Positions 47,715 to 56,290 of a stretch of 64,000 bases of DNA are shown piece by piece. The stretch lies in contig NZ_LNXY01000020.1 of assembly GCF_001467585.1 (NCBI RefSeq), positions 388,456 through 452,455 of the forward strand, in the 5' to 3' direction. A program made the position numbers and the translations under genes. Origin of the DNA: Legionella drozanskii LLAP-1. GTDB taxonomy: Bacteria; Pseudomonadota; Gammaproteobacteria; Legionellales; Legionellaceae. Below the pieces are notes generated by a model. That model did no database searches, was not told the DNA's origin, and worked only from the letters and a program-made list of their open reading frames with translations. Each line of letters starts with the position of its first letter. Position 1 is the stretch's first letter.

Positions 47715-48899
47715 TCAAAATGCGATATGACTTTCTTCAAGCAAGATTTTATTCGCCAAATTAATTAAGGCACCACTTGAAGGGGTGAAACGATTAATCA
47801 TGATCGCAATGCCTGTACCTTTTGCAGGAATAACAGCGAGATAAGCTCGAAACCCATCAGTGGCTCCTGTTTTTCCGATTAGTGCATTGGGATTGAATTC
47901 TGATTTTTTTATTTTCTTTATTTGATAAGGAATAAATTGATAATGGGCTGGTTGATGAGTTAACTTTTGGATGGCGCTTGCTTTATTCAGCGGTGTAATA
48001 AGCCAACCTAAACCAAGCTGCGTTTCCTCATGAGGCATATCATAGTAAGCTGTTTGAGTTAGCAGCATAGCCTGATGTATTTTTATCGGGGTAGAGCGTT
48101 CACCCAGCGCTGCATTTAAATAAGAACGAATGTCTTTAACAGAAGCTCTCATTGCCCATGAACCACCAAATAAGCCGGATGGATGATAAGGAATGGGTTT
48201 TCCATGTTCGGTAAAGCCTTGCGCAAGGTATTTTTGATTTTCATCACTGAGATCTAAACCCGAGGAATTCATGTTTAGCGGAGATAAAATTTCAATCCTC
48301 ATGAGTTCAGTTAAGGAAGTTTGTTCGTTTTTAGCCAAAATTTGACCTAAAAGCCCAAAACCAACATTTGAATACAGCATGTAACTTTTAGGCTTGAAAG
48401 GGGGAACATAGTGTTTTAAATAATTACGAAACTTAATTTGGTTTTGTGAAGAGGATGAGGCATTGTAAGCTAAGTTTTCAACATTGAAAGCTAAGCCTGA
48501 GGTATAGCTAGCAAGATCCAAATAGGATATTTTTCCAATGTTAGCAGAATGAGGTATTTTAAGATCAGGGTGAATTGCTTGGTCTAATCGTATTTTGCCT
48601 GAGATGACTTCTTTAGCAAGTATTAACCCAGTAAAGGTTTTAGTAATCGACCCTAATTCAAAAATTGTTTTTTCGGAAACTGGAACATGTTTTTTAGGAA
48701 CAGCTTCTCCAAATAGACAGGTTCTTAATTTCCCATGATTGGCTATAACCACAGCGGCACCCGGAATATGAAATTTGCCCATGAAATTTAATATTCGTTT
48801 TTTTAAACGCTGATCAGTACAGGATACTGTGGCATTAGAAAATATCGGAATACAAAGCAGAAACCCCATAAAAATAATTCTTTTAAACCCTAATTGCAT
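47715..48899 (-). CDS. Class C beta-lactamase-like serine hydrolase
   Basis: A 394-residue exported enzyme with signal peptide MQLGFKRIIFMGFLLCIPIFSNA. The class C triad is intact: nucleophile motif S84-I-T-K87 in FELGSITKTFTG, Y176-S-N178 in YSNVGFGLLG, and K343-T-G345 in IGKTGATDGF, with GLGWLITPL and MNRFTP further on. It is about the right length for AmpC. Chromosomal class C enzymes hydrolyse cephalosporins, but esterases and DD-peptidases of this fold look alike, so spectrum cannot be stated. No AmpR-like LysR gene is adjacent. Confidence 0.85.
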   Translation of the reverse strand: MQLGFKRIIFMGFLLCIPIFSNATVSCTDQRLKKRILNFMGKFHIPGAAVVIANHGKLRTCLFGEAVPKKHVPVSEKTIFELGSITKTFTGLILAKEVISGKIRLDQAIHPDLKIPHSANIGKISYLDLASYTSGLAFNVENLAYNASSSSQNQIKFRNYLKHYVPPFKPKSYMLYSNVGFGLLGQILAKNEQTSLTELMRIEILSPLNMNSSGLDLSDENQKYLAQGFTEHGKPIPYHPSGLFGGSWAMRASVKDIRSYLNAALGERSTPIKIHQAMLLTQTAYYDMPHEETQLGLGWLITPLNKASAIQKLTHQPAHYQFIPYQIKKIKKSEFNPNALIGKTGATDGFRAYLAVIPAKGTGIAIMINRFTPSSGALINLANKILLEESHIAF

Positions 48900-48973
48900 G
48901 AAGTCATCTCTATGAATTGATGTAAGAGGTCATCGAAACTGGCTTTATCTAGAATATTTCCAGAAGTTTTTAT

Positions 48974-50029
48974 TCACGATGAGCTTGCCTTAATAATACC
49001 TTGAGTTTCAAATTTTTCGTTAAAAAATTTAACGAAAAAGGTCTTACTCAACTTGGGATTTTTTTTATTTATTCTCGTAAACTCTGCTATGAAGCCGCAT
49101 TTTTTATAAAATTCTGGCGCTTGGAAAGCACTGGTCACTAAATTGATATTATTAAATCCCTGATCTTTAAAGTGATTTTCAAGAGCAAGCAATAACTGTT
49201 TGCCATAGCCTTTACCACGATAAGCACTGTCTACCCAGATATCATCCACGTAAATTTCCGAGAAAGCTGTAAAAGCATTAATTACTCCAAAAATTACTCC
49301 TTGTTCATTGGAGATCGTTAGAGAAAAGCGACGATAATTGACGTCTATACCATGCTGAGCCTCATAGTCAACAAAGCCTTTTGTCATTCTTTTTTCTGTG
49401 GTTTCATCAAGTTCGTCAACAAATTGGATTAAATATTCTTTTTTATTTTCTAAAGTCTCATTATAACCTTGTGTACTACTATCAAAACGAAAAATAACTC
49501 GATTGGATTGATGCGTATCATAATTTATCGGTTTAATTGCTTCCTGATAATTGCCGGCTGTGATACTTGAAATAGACTTACGCCAAAAGCTAAGTCCACG
49601 CTTGTTTTGCGGTATCACTGAAACTTCCCATAACCCTGGATGCATTTTCCATAGTTCAGAAGCAGCCAAATAAGCCAACCCTTTGCCTTGAAACTTGGCA
49701 ATAATGAAAAATTCCCCCATGTTCCATACAGTATCAGAGTAATGTCCTGCTTGATTTAACAGAGCAAAACCTGCCAGTTCATTGCCTACCTTGATAAGAA
49801 ACGCTTTTCTTGTCGGTTCTTCAAAATAATTTTTAAAATCAAAGCTCTCATAAAGTCCATCTGCAGGAAAAGCCCAATCGTCTGAAATAAAACCACAGTC
49901 ACGCGAGAGATCGTAGACATAAAACCTTGCCATGTTTTGGATAGTAGGATAATCATCCAACGTTGCTTTCTTAAGGTTTAAAGCGGCTTGTAATTCTTTG
50001 ATGTTCACAGCAGTTTCCTTCATTTTCAA
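48974..50029 (-). CDS. Tandem GNAT acetyltransferase
   Basis: A 351-residue protein with two GNAT folds. The first (residues about 10-170) has FIIAKFQGKGLAYLAASELWKM, the acetyl-CoA loop Q/R-x-x-G-x-G/A; the second (about 190-335) has IYVDDIWVDSAYRGKGYGKQLLLALENHF and ends with FYKKCGFIAEFTR. The substrate is unknown; the second half resembles amine or aminoglycoside-type N-acetyltransferases. A GTG start at 50008 with AAGGA upstream is possible instead of the ATG at 50029. Transcribed toward the class C lactamase gene, 74 bp away. Confidence 0.85.
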   Translation of the reverse strand: MKMKETAVNIKELQAALNLKKATLDDYPTIQNMARFYVYDLSRDCGFISDDWAFPADGLYESFDFKNYFEEPTRKAFLIKVGNELAGFALLNQAGHYSDTVWNMGEFFIIAKFQGKGLAYLAASELWKMHPGLWEVSVIPQNKRGLSFWRKSISSITAGNYQEAIKPINYDTHQSNRVIFRFDSSTQGYNETLENKKEYLIQFVDELDETTEKRMTKGFVDYEAQHGIDVNYRRFSLTISNEQGVIFGVINAFTAFSEIYVDDIWVDSAYRGKGYGKQLLLALENHFKDQGFNNINLVTSAFQAPEFYKKCGFIAEFTRINKKNPKLSKTFFVKFFNEKFETQGIIKASSS

Positions 50030-50147
50030 CAGTGTCTATAGTTTTTCTCGAACCGTTTGTTAATCAAAGCATTTATTCCAAATTGTTGTGGCAATTACTC
50101 ATAAAATTCTGCTTCGTCCATCGTTTAGACATCGAACTATTGACTAT

Positions 50148-52178
50148 CTATATCGAAGATCGTGGTACGTTGATTGCGTCGGGATCAGGACTTACCATTG
50201 TTTGGTCATTACTTGATGGTGCAATAGTGGGTCGTCGTTGCAGTCTTATGTTTTGAAAAAATTGCGATAAATGGGCAGAGGATTTCTGTGTTTGATCTTC
50301 AGTCAATAAATCGGGGTTAGTTACTTTGACTAAATCTCTTTGAATTTGCTTGGTTATTAGAATACCCGTAGCGACATAATTCCCTAAAAGTTTTTGCCCT
50401 GTTTGTTTTAACTCTTCTGGTAAGTCACCATGAAGTAACGATAATTCATCATAAGTCCAAAAAGCAAACAAGCTAGTTGATAAAAAACTCTGGCGAGAAT
50501 CGCAACGAACAATGGCCTCTTTTAGATCGCTAATCAATTGCTCTAAAGATCGATAAGCATCTATTTCTGAAATTTTTTCATGACTCGCTAACTGTGCTTG
50601 GGCTTTTATATTAATGGGCAACTGTTTAATAAATTTTAATAGATTTTCTAATTCATTGGCCAATTGCACTGGCGTCATCAAATCTGAGGCTTCGGGTTGT
50701 TTTAATAAATTCCTATATTGCTCAAAACGAGTTGCCAATCTTTCCGGTTTCATTTCGCGGATACGATTTCTAGCCCATTTACGAATTTCTTCATGCCCGT
50801 CACCATAAAGGATTAAATCCAAGGGTCCATGCTTATCAAAAATCATCATTTTGTTCACGATAATATCGAAAAATTCATCATTGCTAACTGATGCACCAAT
50901 TATCGGATAATGATTTTTGTTAATTTTTAATTGTTCAAGCGTTGGGGCACCTACTACAGTTTTTTTCCAAGCAGTAAATTGAATTTCATTCAATACCTTA
51001 GATTCAAATTTGATAATTTCCGCACTATTTTTTTCATCATTAATTTCTAAAATTTTATTGGCTATAGCCGCACAATCCTTCGCAAGGACTGTAATAAAAC
51101 CCTCATCATTATTGTCGGTGCTTTTATGACTTAGTAAATGGAAAAGTTTATTTTCAGAGCTGTCTTCTTTTTGGCTTAAAAGTTGTCCGGGATTATCCTC
51201 TGCGCGGTGGAAGGCAACAATAATACAACTCCGTGGTATATTTTTTTCTTCGGTGCGATACCGATGATGCACCAAAGCTCCTGCTTCAAATACGGTCGTG
51301 GTTGGTTTGTCTGGATTATGAACTTCTACCACGAGAGGATGCTCAGTATTCAAGACCTTTTTTTGGATTTCAAAAGCTTGTTCTACTGTGTTTTCTTGTA
51401 TAAAAATAGAGGCATCTTCTGTGGACCAATACCCTTTATCTTCCGAATAGAAACAATCTCTAACCCCTTTATGAGTGCCGGGAAGGTAGACAAAATTTTG
51501 CCCTTTGGGCCCACTCGCATGACCTCTTTCCCAAGTCACAATTATTTTAAATTCTCTGCGAAAGGGCGTGTTATCAATATGCAGCATATTATCTTGCGCC
51601 CGGACTTCCAATGGTTCCGCATCTTTAGCCCTAGCATCGACTATTCGAATAGCTCCCCCGCATGCGTGAGCAATTAGTGCAATCAATAAAGGATGTAAAA
51701 AGGCTTGATTAAATTCTTTATTGCTTAAAAAATCAGGATGATTTCCTAGATTTAAATAGGAGTGAATCCAACTTTTACTCCCATTCTCACCTAACAACTT
51801 ATCGTAGCAATTAACTAATCCTTGAAATATCTCTTTATTAATTAATCCGCCAAAAATAAGACCGCCATCGTGATCTATAGTTTCTGTATAGGAAACAAAT
51901 AATTTTATTAATTCTGCAGTGACTTCCGGCGAATAAATTTTAGCCCATTCCGTTTCTAAGGCCATTAGTAATTTTCTTCTAAACTGTTCTTTCTTATCCA
52001 AGGCTTGAAACCGATTATAGGAAAGTTGTTTTTTAGAATCATCGGTGACTCGATGAGTTGGAACGAGTTGCGGTTTGATAGAAGGAGCGCCAGCTCGATA
52101 GCTTATGAGCTCATCAATCTGAGAATCTTGAATATTAGTAACATCGATAATAATAGGGCACATAAGGTGAGCGTACAT
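50148..52178 (-). CDS. Putative Fe(II)/2-oxoglutarate dioxygenase-like large protein
   Basis: A 676-residue protein with no signal peptide. Residues about 95-330 resemble a PhyH-type jelly roll: H200-x-D202 in MLHIDNTPFRREF, a NFVYLPGTHKG strand-loop, then H304/H305 in ALVHHRYR and R316, matching the metal triad HxD-(about 102)-H and the 2-oxoglutarate arginine 11-12 residues later. Residues about 340-640 are helical and unassigned; the tail is polar. It looks like a eukaryote-type enzyme with a helical extension and could be an effector; that is inference. No PmrA box was seen. Confidence 0.6.
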   Translation of the reverse strand: MYAHLMCPIIIDVTNIQDSQIDELISYRAGAPSIKPQLVPTHRVTDDSKKQLSYNRFQALDKKEQFRRKLLMALETEWAKIYSPEVTAELIKLFVSYTETIDHDGGLIFGGLINKEIFQGLVNCYDKLLGENGSKSWIHSYLNLGNHPDFLSNKEFNQAFLHPLLIALIAHACGGAIRIVDARAKDAEPLEVRAQDNMLHIDNTPFRREFKIIVTWERGHASGPKGQNFVYLPGTHKGVRDCFYSEDKGYWSTEDASIFIQENTVEQAFEIQKKVLNTEHPLVVEVHNPDKPTTTVFEAGALVHHRYRTEEKNIPRSCIIVAFHRAEDNPGQLLSQKEDSSENKLFHLLSHKSTDNNDEGFITVLAKDCAAIANKILEINDEKNSAEIIKFESKVLNEIQFTAWKKTVVGAPTLEQLKINKNHYPIIGASVSNDEFFDIIVNKMMIFDKHGPLDLILYGDGHEEIRKWARNRIREMKPERLATRFEQYRNLLKQPEASDLMTPVQLANELENLLKFIKQLPINIKAQAQLASHEKISEIDAYRSLEQLISDLKEAIVRCDSRQSFLSTSLFAFWTYDELSLLHGDLPEELKQTGQKLLGNYVATGILITKQIQRDLVKVTNPDLLTEDQTQKSSAHLSQFFQNIRLQRRPTIAPSSNDQTMVSPDPDAINVPRSSI

Positions 52179-52677
52179 TAATTAAGCAGTTGAAACATAA
52201 TACAATAGTTTGATTAACAAAATAACCAAATATTGACAAATTGGATTAAAATTTGTAGCGGGGGCAATTAAACCGATTTCTAACACAAAGCAGTTCAAGA
52301 AGGTAAGCTCGCTATTTGTATTATTATGCAAGGTCGACCTATCAATGACTTATCTGTTTATTAAAAAGAGTCAAACAGAAGTACCTTGTAACTAGGGACT
52401 GTTAACATTTGCTCCTCCCCGCCGTCCCGCGGCATGTCCTTCCAATAGACCCTAAGTATTTGTTGAAAAATGGAATTTATATGTTTCTAATCCGTTCGTC
52501 CCGCGGAGGCGCATTAGCGCCGTCTCGAAGCATTATAGTCCAATACTACAAAGGAGTTCAGCGTGTTTTTTATACATTCTTCAATCATTTAACTGTTGAT
52601 GATTACCCAATTCTAACTTATCCCAGCCTAACAATTTCATAAGCTTTAAAAAATTAATCTTCCGAACTATTTCAACT
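52179..52677. other. Intergenic region before blaI, with a GC-rich repeat copy
   Basis: No convincing gene; a 77-residue plus-strand frame at 52409-52642 crosses repeat sequence and lacks a ribosome site. CGTCCCGCGG occurs at 52423-52432 and 52497-52506. The complement of 52494-52531 matches 39986-40023 at 28 of 38 aligned positions without gaps, so this is a second copy of the GC-rich element; it contains a GGCGC/GCGCC hairpin. Confidence 0.55.
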
Positions 52678-52718
52678 CTACTATTTTTATAGTAGCATCT
52701 ACTAAAAATATAGTAGAT
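52678..52718 (+). promoter_or_regulatory. Twin BlaI-type operators overlapping the bla promoter
   Basis: Two dyads, 52678-52695 (CTACTAT-4-ATAGTAG) and 52697-52718 (ATCTACTA-6-TAGTAGAT), each have the core TACTA-N6-TAGTA, the geometry of BlaI/MecI operators. Their centres are 21 bp apart, two helical turns, so two dimers would bind the same face. A weak promoter (TTTATA 52686, TATAGT 52709, 17 bp spacing) overlaps both. Confidence 0.9.
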
Positions 52719-52744
52719 CATGTTTTATTTAGTTTGGAGAAAAA

Positions 52745-53167
52745 ATGTCAACAAAAAAAGGATCTAACGCGTTTACTCACGATCGCCTCCTTACAGAGGT
52801 AGAACTTGAATTAATGAATATTATTTGGAGCCTTAATAAGGTAACTATTAAAGAGATTGTTTCACATCTGCCCAAAGAAAGACCTTTAGCTTATACCACT
52901 GTGGCAACCGTAGTAAAAGTGCTTGAACAAAAGGGTTTTCTTGAATGCCAAAAAAGCTCTTTTGCCCATGTTTTTGTACCTATAGTTACAAAAGCTGAAT
53001 ACGAAGGGACCTGTATCGAGCATATGGTAACTAATGTTTTTGATGGCGAGCCTGTGGCGCTGGTGCAAAGACTTTTGATGGCCAAAAAGTTAGAACAGGA
53101 TGATATTCAAGCCATTGAGGAAGCGCTTAAGCAATTGTTAACTTCTGCAAAAAAAATCGAGGCCTAG
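52745..53167 (+). CDS. blaI: BlaI/MecI-family transcriptional repressor
   Basis: A 140-residue winged-helix repressor: LTEVELELMNIIWSLNKVTIKEIVSHLPKERPLAYTTVATVVKVLEQKGFLE is the DNA-binding half, followed by the dimerisation half with HMVTNVFDGEPVALVQRLLM. It starts 27 bp after the twin operators with GGAG upstream. It should repress its own operon until cleaved after the receptor senses a beta-lactam. It is separated from the receptor gene by two bases. Cleavage-site residues cannot be assigned reliably from the sequence. Confidence 0.95.
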   Translation: MSTKKGSNAFTHDRLLTEVELELMNIIWSLNKVTIKEIVSHLPKERPLAYTTVATVVKVLEQKGFLECQKSSFAHVFVPIVTKAEYEGTCIEHMVTNVFDGEPVALVQRLLMAKKLEQDDIQAIEEALKQLLTSAKKIEA

Positions 53168-53169
53168 CC

Positions 53170-55086
53170 ATGTTATTTCTAGAAATTTTATTGAGTATTC
53201 ATTGCTTACTCTTAGTAAGCTCGTGGGTGATCGGGGGTCGTTGGCTTGCGAATCAACCGTCTTTTAAACTCAAATTAGCTCGTCTTTTATTAGTTAGTTG
53301 TGTGATTTCTCCATTAATCGTCCATTGCATAAACCGATCTCCTGAACTTGAGCAACAGCACTATGTATCCTTTGATGTGCAAGAGTATGTGAATCAACCC
53401 ATCTTAAAGGCTGAATCTTCGCTAAGAGCTCCTGAATCAACCGCTACTTTGTTAATGAATAATATGAGTTATTGCCAGCTCATTTATCTAGTGTTTGCTT
53501 TGCTTATCTTGTTACGCAGTTATCAAGTACTGTCAGCTATGAGGCACTTAAGAACTCTATTAGCTGAAGCAGTTCCTTATCGAACATCCGGTAAACTAGT
53601 TATTAAAGTCTCTCACCGCTGCCATATCCCTTTCTCAGTATTTCTATTTAACAAAGCTTATATCGTATTACCTCTATCCTTATTGTCTTCTGCCAAGAAT
53701 GTGAAGATTGCGATTGCTCATGAAGGCCAACATCATCGTAATGGTGATTGCCTATGGGCCTATTTTATTGAGGTTCTGCGGATCATTTTCTTTGCAAATC
53801 CAGGTGTTTCGCGATGGGCTCGTATCTTAAGCCAATTACAAGAATTTTCATGTGACGAAGTATTGGTTGGCCAGCCAAAAATTTCGACCTATGACTATGG
53901 CCACTGTCTGTTTGATGTTGTACAGACAGCGGCTCAAAATTCCAAGCTATCTCACCGAGAAATTGCATGCACGGTAGGTATGGCGTTGGGCAAAGACAAC
54001 GAAGACCGTACTTTTATTATCAGGAGAATTTCAATGTTATCAGCTTATCCACTTAATACAGCAAAATCCTTATTGTTAGGGGGAGTTTTTGCGGGAGTGG
54101 CTATTTTGGCCCAAATCTCTGTTGCCTATTCAGCAGTAGGAGCCTTGACTAATTCTAAGGGAAAAGAAGTCGATATCTCCCATTTAGATCGAAAAATTCA
54201 AAACATTGCAGAGAAAGAAATTAAAATCGCTGTGCAACGATATCATGCAAAATCGGGGGTTATTGCTATCGCCAATGCCAAAACCGGGGATATAATTGCT
54301 TTTGCTGAATCGGGCAAGAATCAGCGCAGTTGGAAGTCACGTGTTTTTGCCCCTGGTTCTACGATAAAACCTTTTATTGCAGCCGCAGCGATTGATTCCG
54401 GGAGCAGCTCTGAAACAAAAAACTATGATTGCCGTTCCCCCTATTCGATAGAAGGTAGAACCTTTACAGATTACTACGTCAATAAGGGCCCCATTTCATT
54501 GGCAGAGGCTATCGCAAAATCAAGTAATTTATGCCTTATTAAGGTTTCCCAGGAAGCTGGAGCAGCAGTGATTCGTAAAAAACTCTCTGAATTTGGTTTT
54601 GACATGAACAGTTGGTGGCAAGAAGCAAATCAAAGTGACGAATTACAATTGGCAATGGTTTCGGTGGGTGAGAATATACCCGTTACGATTGACTCCTTAA
54701 CAAAATCCTACGCCATTCTTGCTAACAAAGGACGTTCATTCAAAGGAGGAGAGCCCCCTATTATTTCAGCAACAACGCTAAGCTCAATTAATCATATCCT
54801 TGAGAACGTTGTTATTAATGGAAATGGAAAACTAGCTGCGATTCCTGGTGTTAGCGTCGCTGGTAAAACAGGAACAGTTGCAGAAAATACGGATGTTGCT
54901 CAGGGTAAACAACTTTCCTTGTTTGCTGGATATCTACCAGTAAATTCCTCAGGTTACGCCATGGTGGTCGTGATTGAAGACGGTCATTTAAGCAAAAATG
55001 GCGAGACCTTGACCTCCGGTGGAGAGTTAGCGGCCCCTGTATTTCGCAAGGTCGCAATGAATAGTCTAAATAGTACCAATCAATAA
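53170..55086 (+). CDS. blaR1: BlaR1-type antirepressor with a PBP-like sensor domain
   Basis: 638 residues. Membrane segments near 1-25, 37-55, 95-120 and 300-320 enclose an M56 metalloprotease with HEGQH at 184-188 and the downstream EFSCDE glutamate. The extracellular domain from about residue 345 has S397-T-I-K400 (PGSTIKPF), S451-S-N453 and K566-T-G-T569, with AGYLPV and GGELAAPVFRKV, the signature order of FtsI/PBP2 transpeptidases; BlaR1 of Gram-positives uses a class D lactamase fold. Binding of a beta-lactam to S397 should activate cleavage of BlaI. It follows blaI by two bases. Confidence 0.9.
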   Translation: MLFLEILLSIHCLLLVSSWVIGGRWLANQPSFKLKLARLLLVSCVISPLIVHCINRSPELEQQHYVSFDVQEYVNQPILKAESSLRAPESTATLLMNNMSYCQLIYLVFALLILLRSYQVLSAMRHLRTLLAEAVPYRTSGKLVIKVSHRCHIPFSVFLFNKAYIVLPLSLLSSAKNVKIAIAHEGQHHRNGDCLWAYFIEVLRIIFFANPGVSRWARILSQLQEFSCDEVLVGQPKISTYDYGHCLFDVVQTAAQNSKLSHREIACTVGMALGKDNEDRTFIIRRISMLSAYPLNTAKSLLLGGVFAGVAILAQISVAYSAVGALTNSKGKEVDISHLDRKIQNIAEKEIKIAVQRYHAKSGVIAIANAKTGDIIAFAESGKNQRSWKSRVFAPGSTIKPFIAAAAIDSGSSSETKNYDCRSPYSIEGRTFTDYYVNKGPISLAEAIAKSSNLCLIKVSQEAGAAVIRKKLSEFGFDMNSWWQEANQSDELQLAMVSVGENIPVTIDSLTKSYAILANKGRSFKGGEPPIISATTLSSINHILENVVINGNGKLAAIPGVSVAGKTGTVAENTDVAQGKQLSLFAGYLPVNSSGYAMVVVIEDGHLSKNGETLTSGGELAAPVFRKVAMNSLNSTNQ

Positions 55087-55093
55087 ATCACCT

Positions 55094-55124
55094 TAGGGGT
55101 ACAGTCGCTTTTGCTGTACCCCTA
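55094..55124. promoter_or_regulatory. Intercistronic hairpin between blaR1 and the class D gene
   Basis: Perfect 11-bp arms TAGGGGTACAG and CTGTACCCCTA with a 9-base loop, starting 7 bp past the blaR1 stop. Without a T-run it is better read as an mRNA processing or attenuation element than as a full terminator. No second BlaI-type operator lies between the genes. Confidence 0.65.
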
Positions 55125-55151
55125 GCAATGACATCGAAGTTGGAGTTTTTT

Positions 55152-55952
55152 ATGAAGAAAATATCTACAATTCTAGGTATGACGCTATTATATTGTGTGA
55201 GTACTTGGGCTCAAGGCTCTTGCTTTTTGATCTATGAAGAGCAAACCCTGCTTAAGCAGGAAGGCAAGGATTGCAACCAGCGCTTTGCGCCGCAATCGAC
55301 CTTTAAAATTGCCTTGAGTCTTATGGGTTTCGATTCAGGAATATTAAAAGATGCGCTACATCCTGAATGGCCCTACAAAAAAGAATATGAACTTTACCTC
55401 AATACCTGGAAATATCCTCATAACCCGCATAGTTGGATAAGAGATTCCTGTCTGTGGTATTCGCAAGTGTTAACGCAACAATTAGGCATGAAACGTTTTA
55501 AAAACTATGTTGATGCATTTCACTACGGTAATGGGGATGTCTCTGGCGACAAAGGTCAGAATAATGGCTTAACCCATGCCTGGCTTTCAAGCTCGCTTGC
55601 TATCTCACCCCTAGAGCAAATTCTGTTTCTCCAAGAAATAATCAATAAAAAATTACCTCTGAGCCAAAAAGCGTTCACTATGACTAAAGATATTCTTTAT
55701 ATCCAAGAATTAGCGGGCGGTTGGAAACTCTATGGAAAAACAGGTAATGGTCGACAGTTAACGAAGGACCAAAACCAAAAACTATCGCTGCAACACGGAT
55801 GGTTCGTAGGCTGGATTGAGAAGGATAATCGGGTGATTACTTTTGCGAATCATATTGCCGATAGTAAGGAAAAAGCGACCTTCGCGAGTTTCAGAGTGAA
55901 AAACGACACCTTGAATAAATTATTTTATTTGATCAATGAGTTAGAAAAATAA
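55152..55952 (+). CDS. Class D (OXA-type) beta-lactamase
   Basis: A 266-residue exported enzyme from the ATG at 55152 (GGAG 7 bp upstream; an ATG at 55128 lies before that site). Signal peptide MKKISTILGMTLLYCVSTWA. Class D motifs are S49-T-F-K52 (PQSTFKIALSLMG), Y125-G-N127 (FHYGNGDVSG) and K196-T-G198 (LYGKTGNG), plus QHGWFVGWIEK. The lysine of the first motif is the carbamylated general base in this class. Overall pattern and length resemble OXA-29/LoxA of Legionella. Induced, by inference, through the adjacent blaI-blaR1. Confidence 0.95.
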   Translation: MKKISTILGMTLLYCVSTWAQGSCFLIYEEQTLLKQEGKDCNQRFAPQSTFKIALSLMGFDSGILKDALHPEWPYKKEYELYLNTWKYPHNPHSWIRDSCLWYSQVLTQQLGMKRFKNYVDAFHYGNGDVSGDKGQNNGLTHAWLSSSLAISPLEQILFLQEIINKKLPLSQKAFTMTKDILYIQELAGGWKLYGKTGNGRQLTKDQNQKLSLQHGWFVGWIEKDNRVITFANHIADSKEKATFASFRVKNDTLNKLFYLINELEK

Positions 55953-55980
55953 TAACGCAAATTTTTGAATGGAGCTTATC

Positions 55981-56271
55981 GTGCGACACCTTATCCTAGG
56001 GGCAGTCTTATTTTTTTGCAGCTATAGCGCAATTGCTCAATGTGAGTTACGCCTAAATAACCTCACTGATAAACCGGCTTTAGCATGGATTCAATATGAC
56101 CAAAGATTAGATGATCAAGTAAATATTGCACCTCATCGCTCTTTATTCGTTGATTTACACTATGGTGGCTATTGTCATGATAAAGCTTATTTCAAGTTGT
56201 ATCGTTATGCTCATGAATTATATTTTTCCGGGGTATTAGCCTCCGGACAAGTATTTGATATCCATCCTTAA
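55981..56271 (+). CDS. Small exported protein after the class D gene
   Basis: About 96 residues from a GTG at 55981, chosen because TGGAG lies 7 bp upstream and the peptide then opens with a signal sequence (MRHLILGAVLFFCSYSAIAQC). The mature part is about 77 residues, with a Cys near each end of its first half (CELRLNN and GGYCHDKAYFKLYRY), so one disulfide is possible. No family recognised. It lies 28 bp past the lactamase stop and may be the last gene of the bla operon. Confidence 0.65.
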   Translation: MRHLILGAVLFFCSYSAIAQCELRLNNLTDKPALAWIQYDQRLDDQVNIAPHRSLFVDLHYGGYCHDKAYFKLYRYAHELYFSGVLASGQVFDIHP

Positions 56272-56290
56272 CCAGCTAGGAAAAATTCTT

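Noticed and set aside
52409..52642. 77-residue plus-strand frame upstream of blaI
   Set aside because: It runs through the GC-rich repeat copy, has no ribosome site and resembles no protein.
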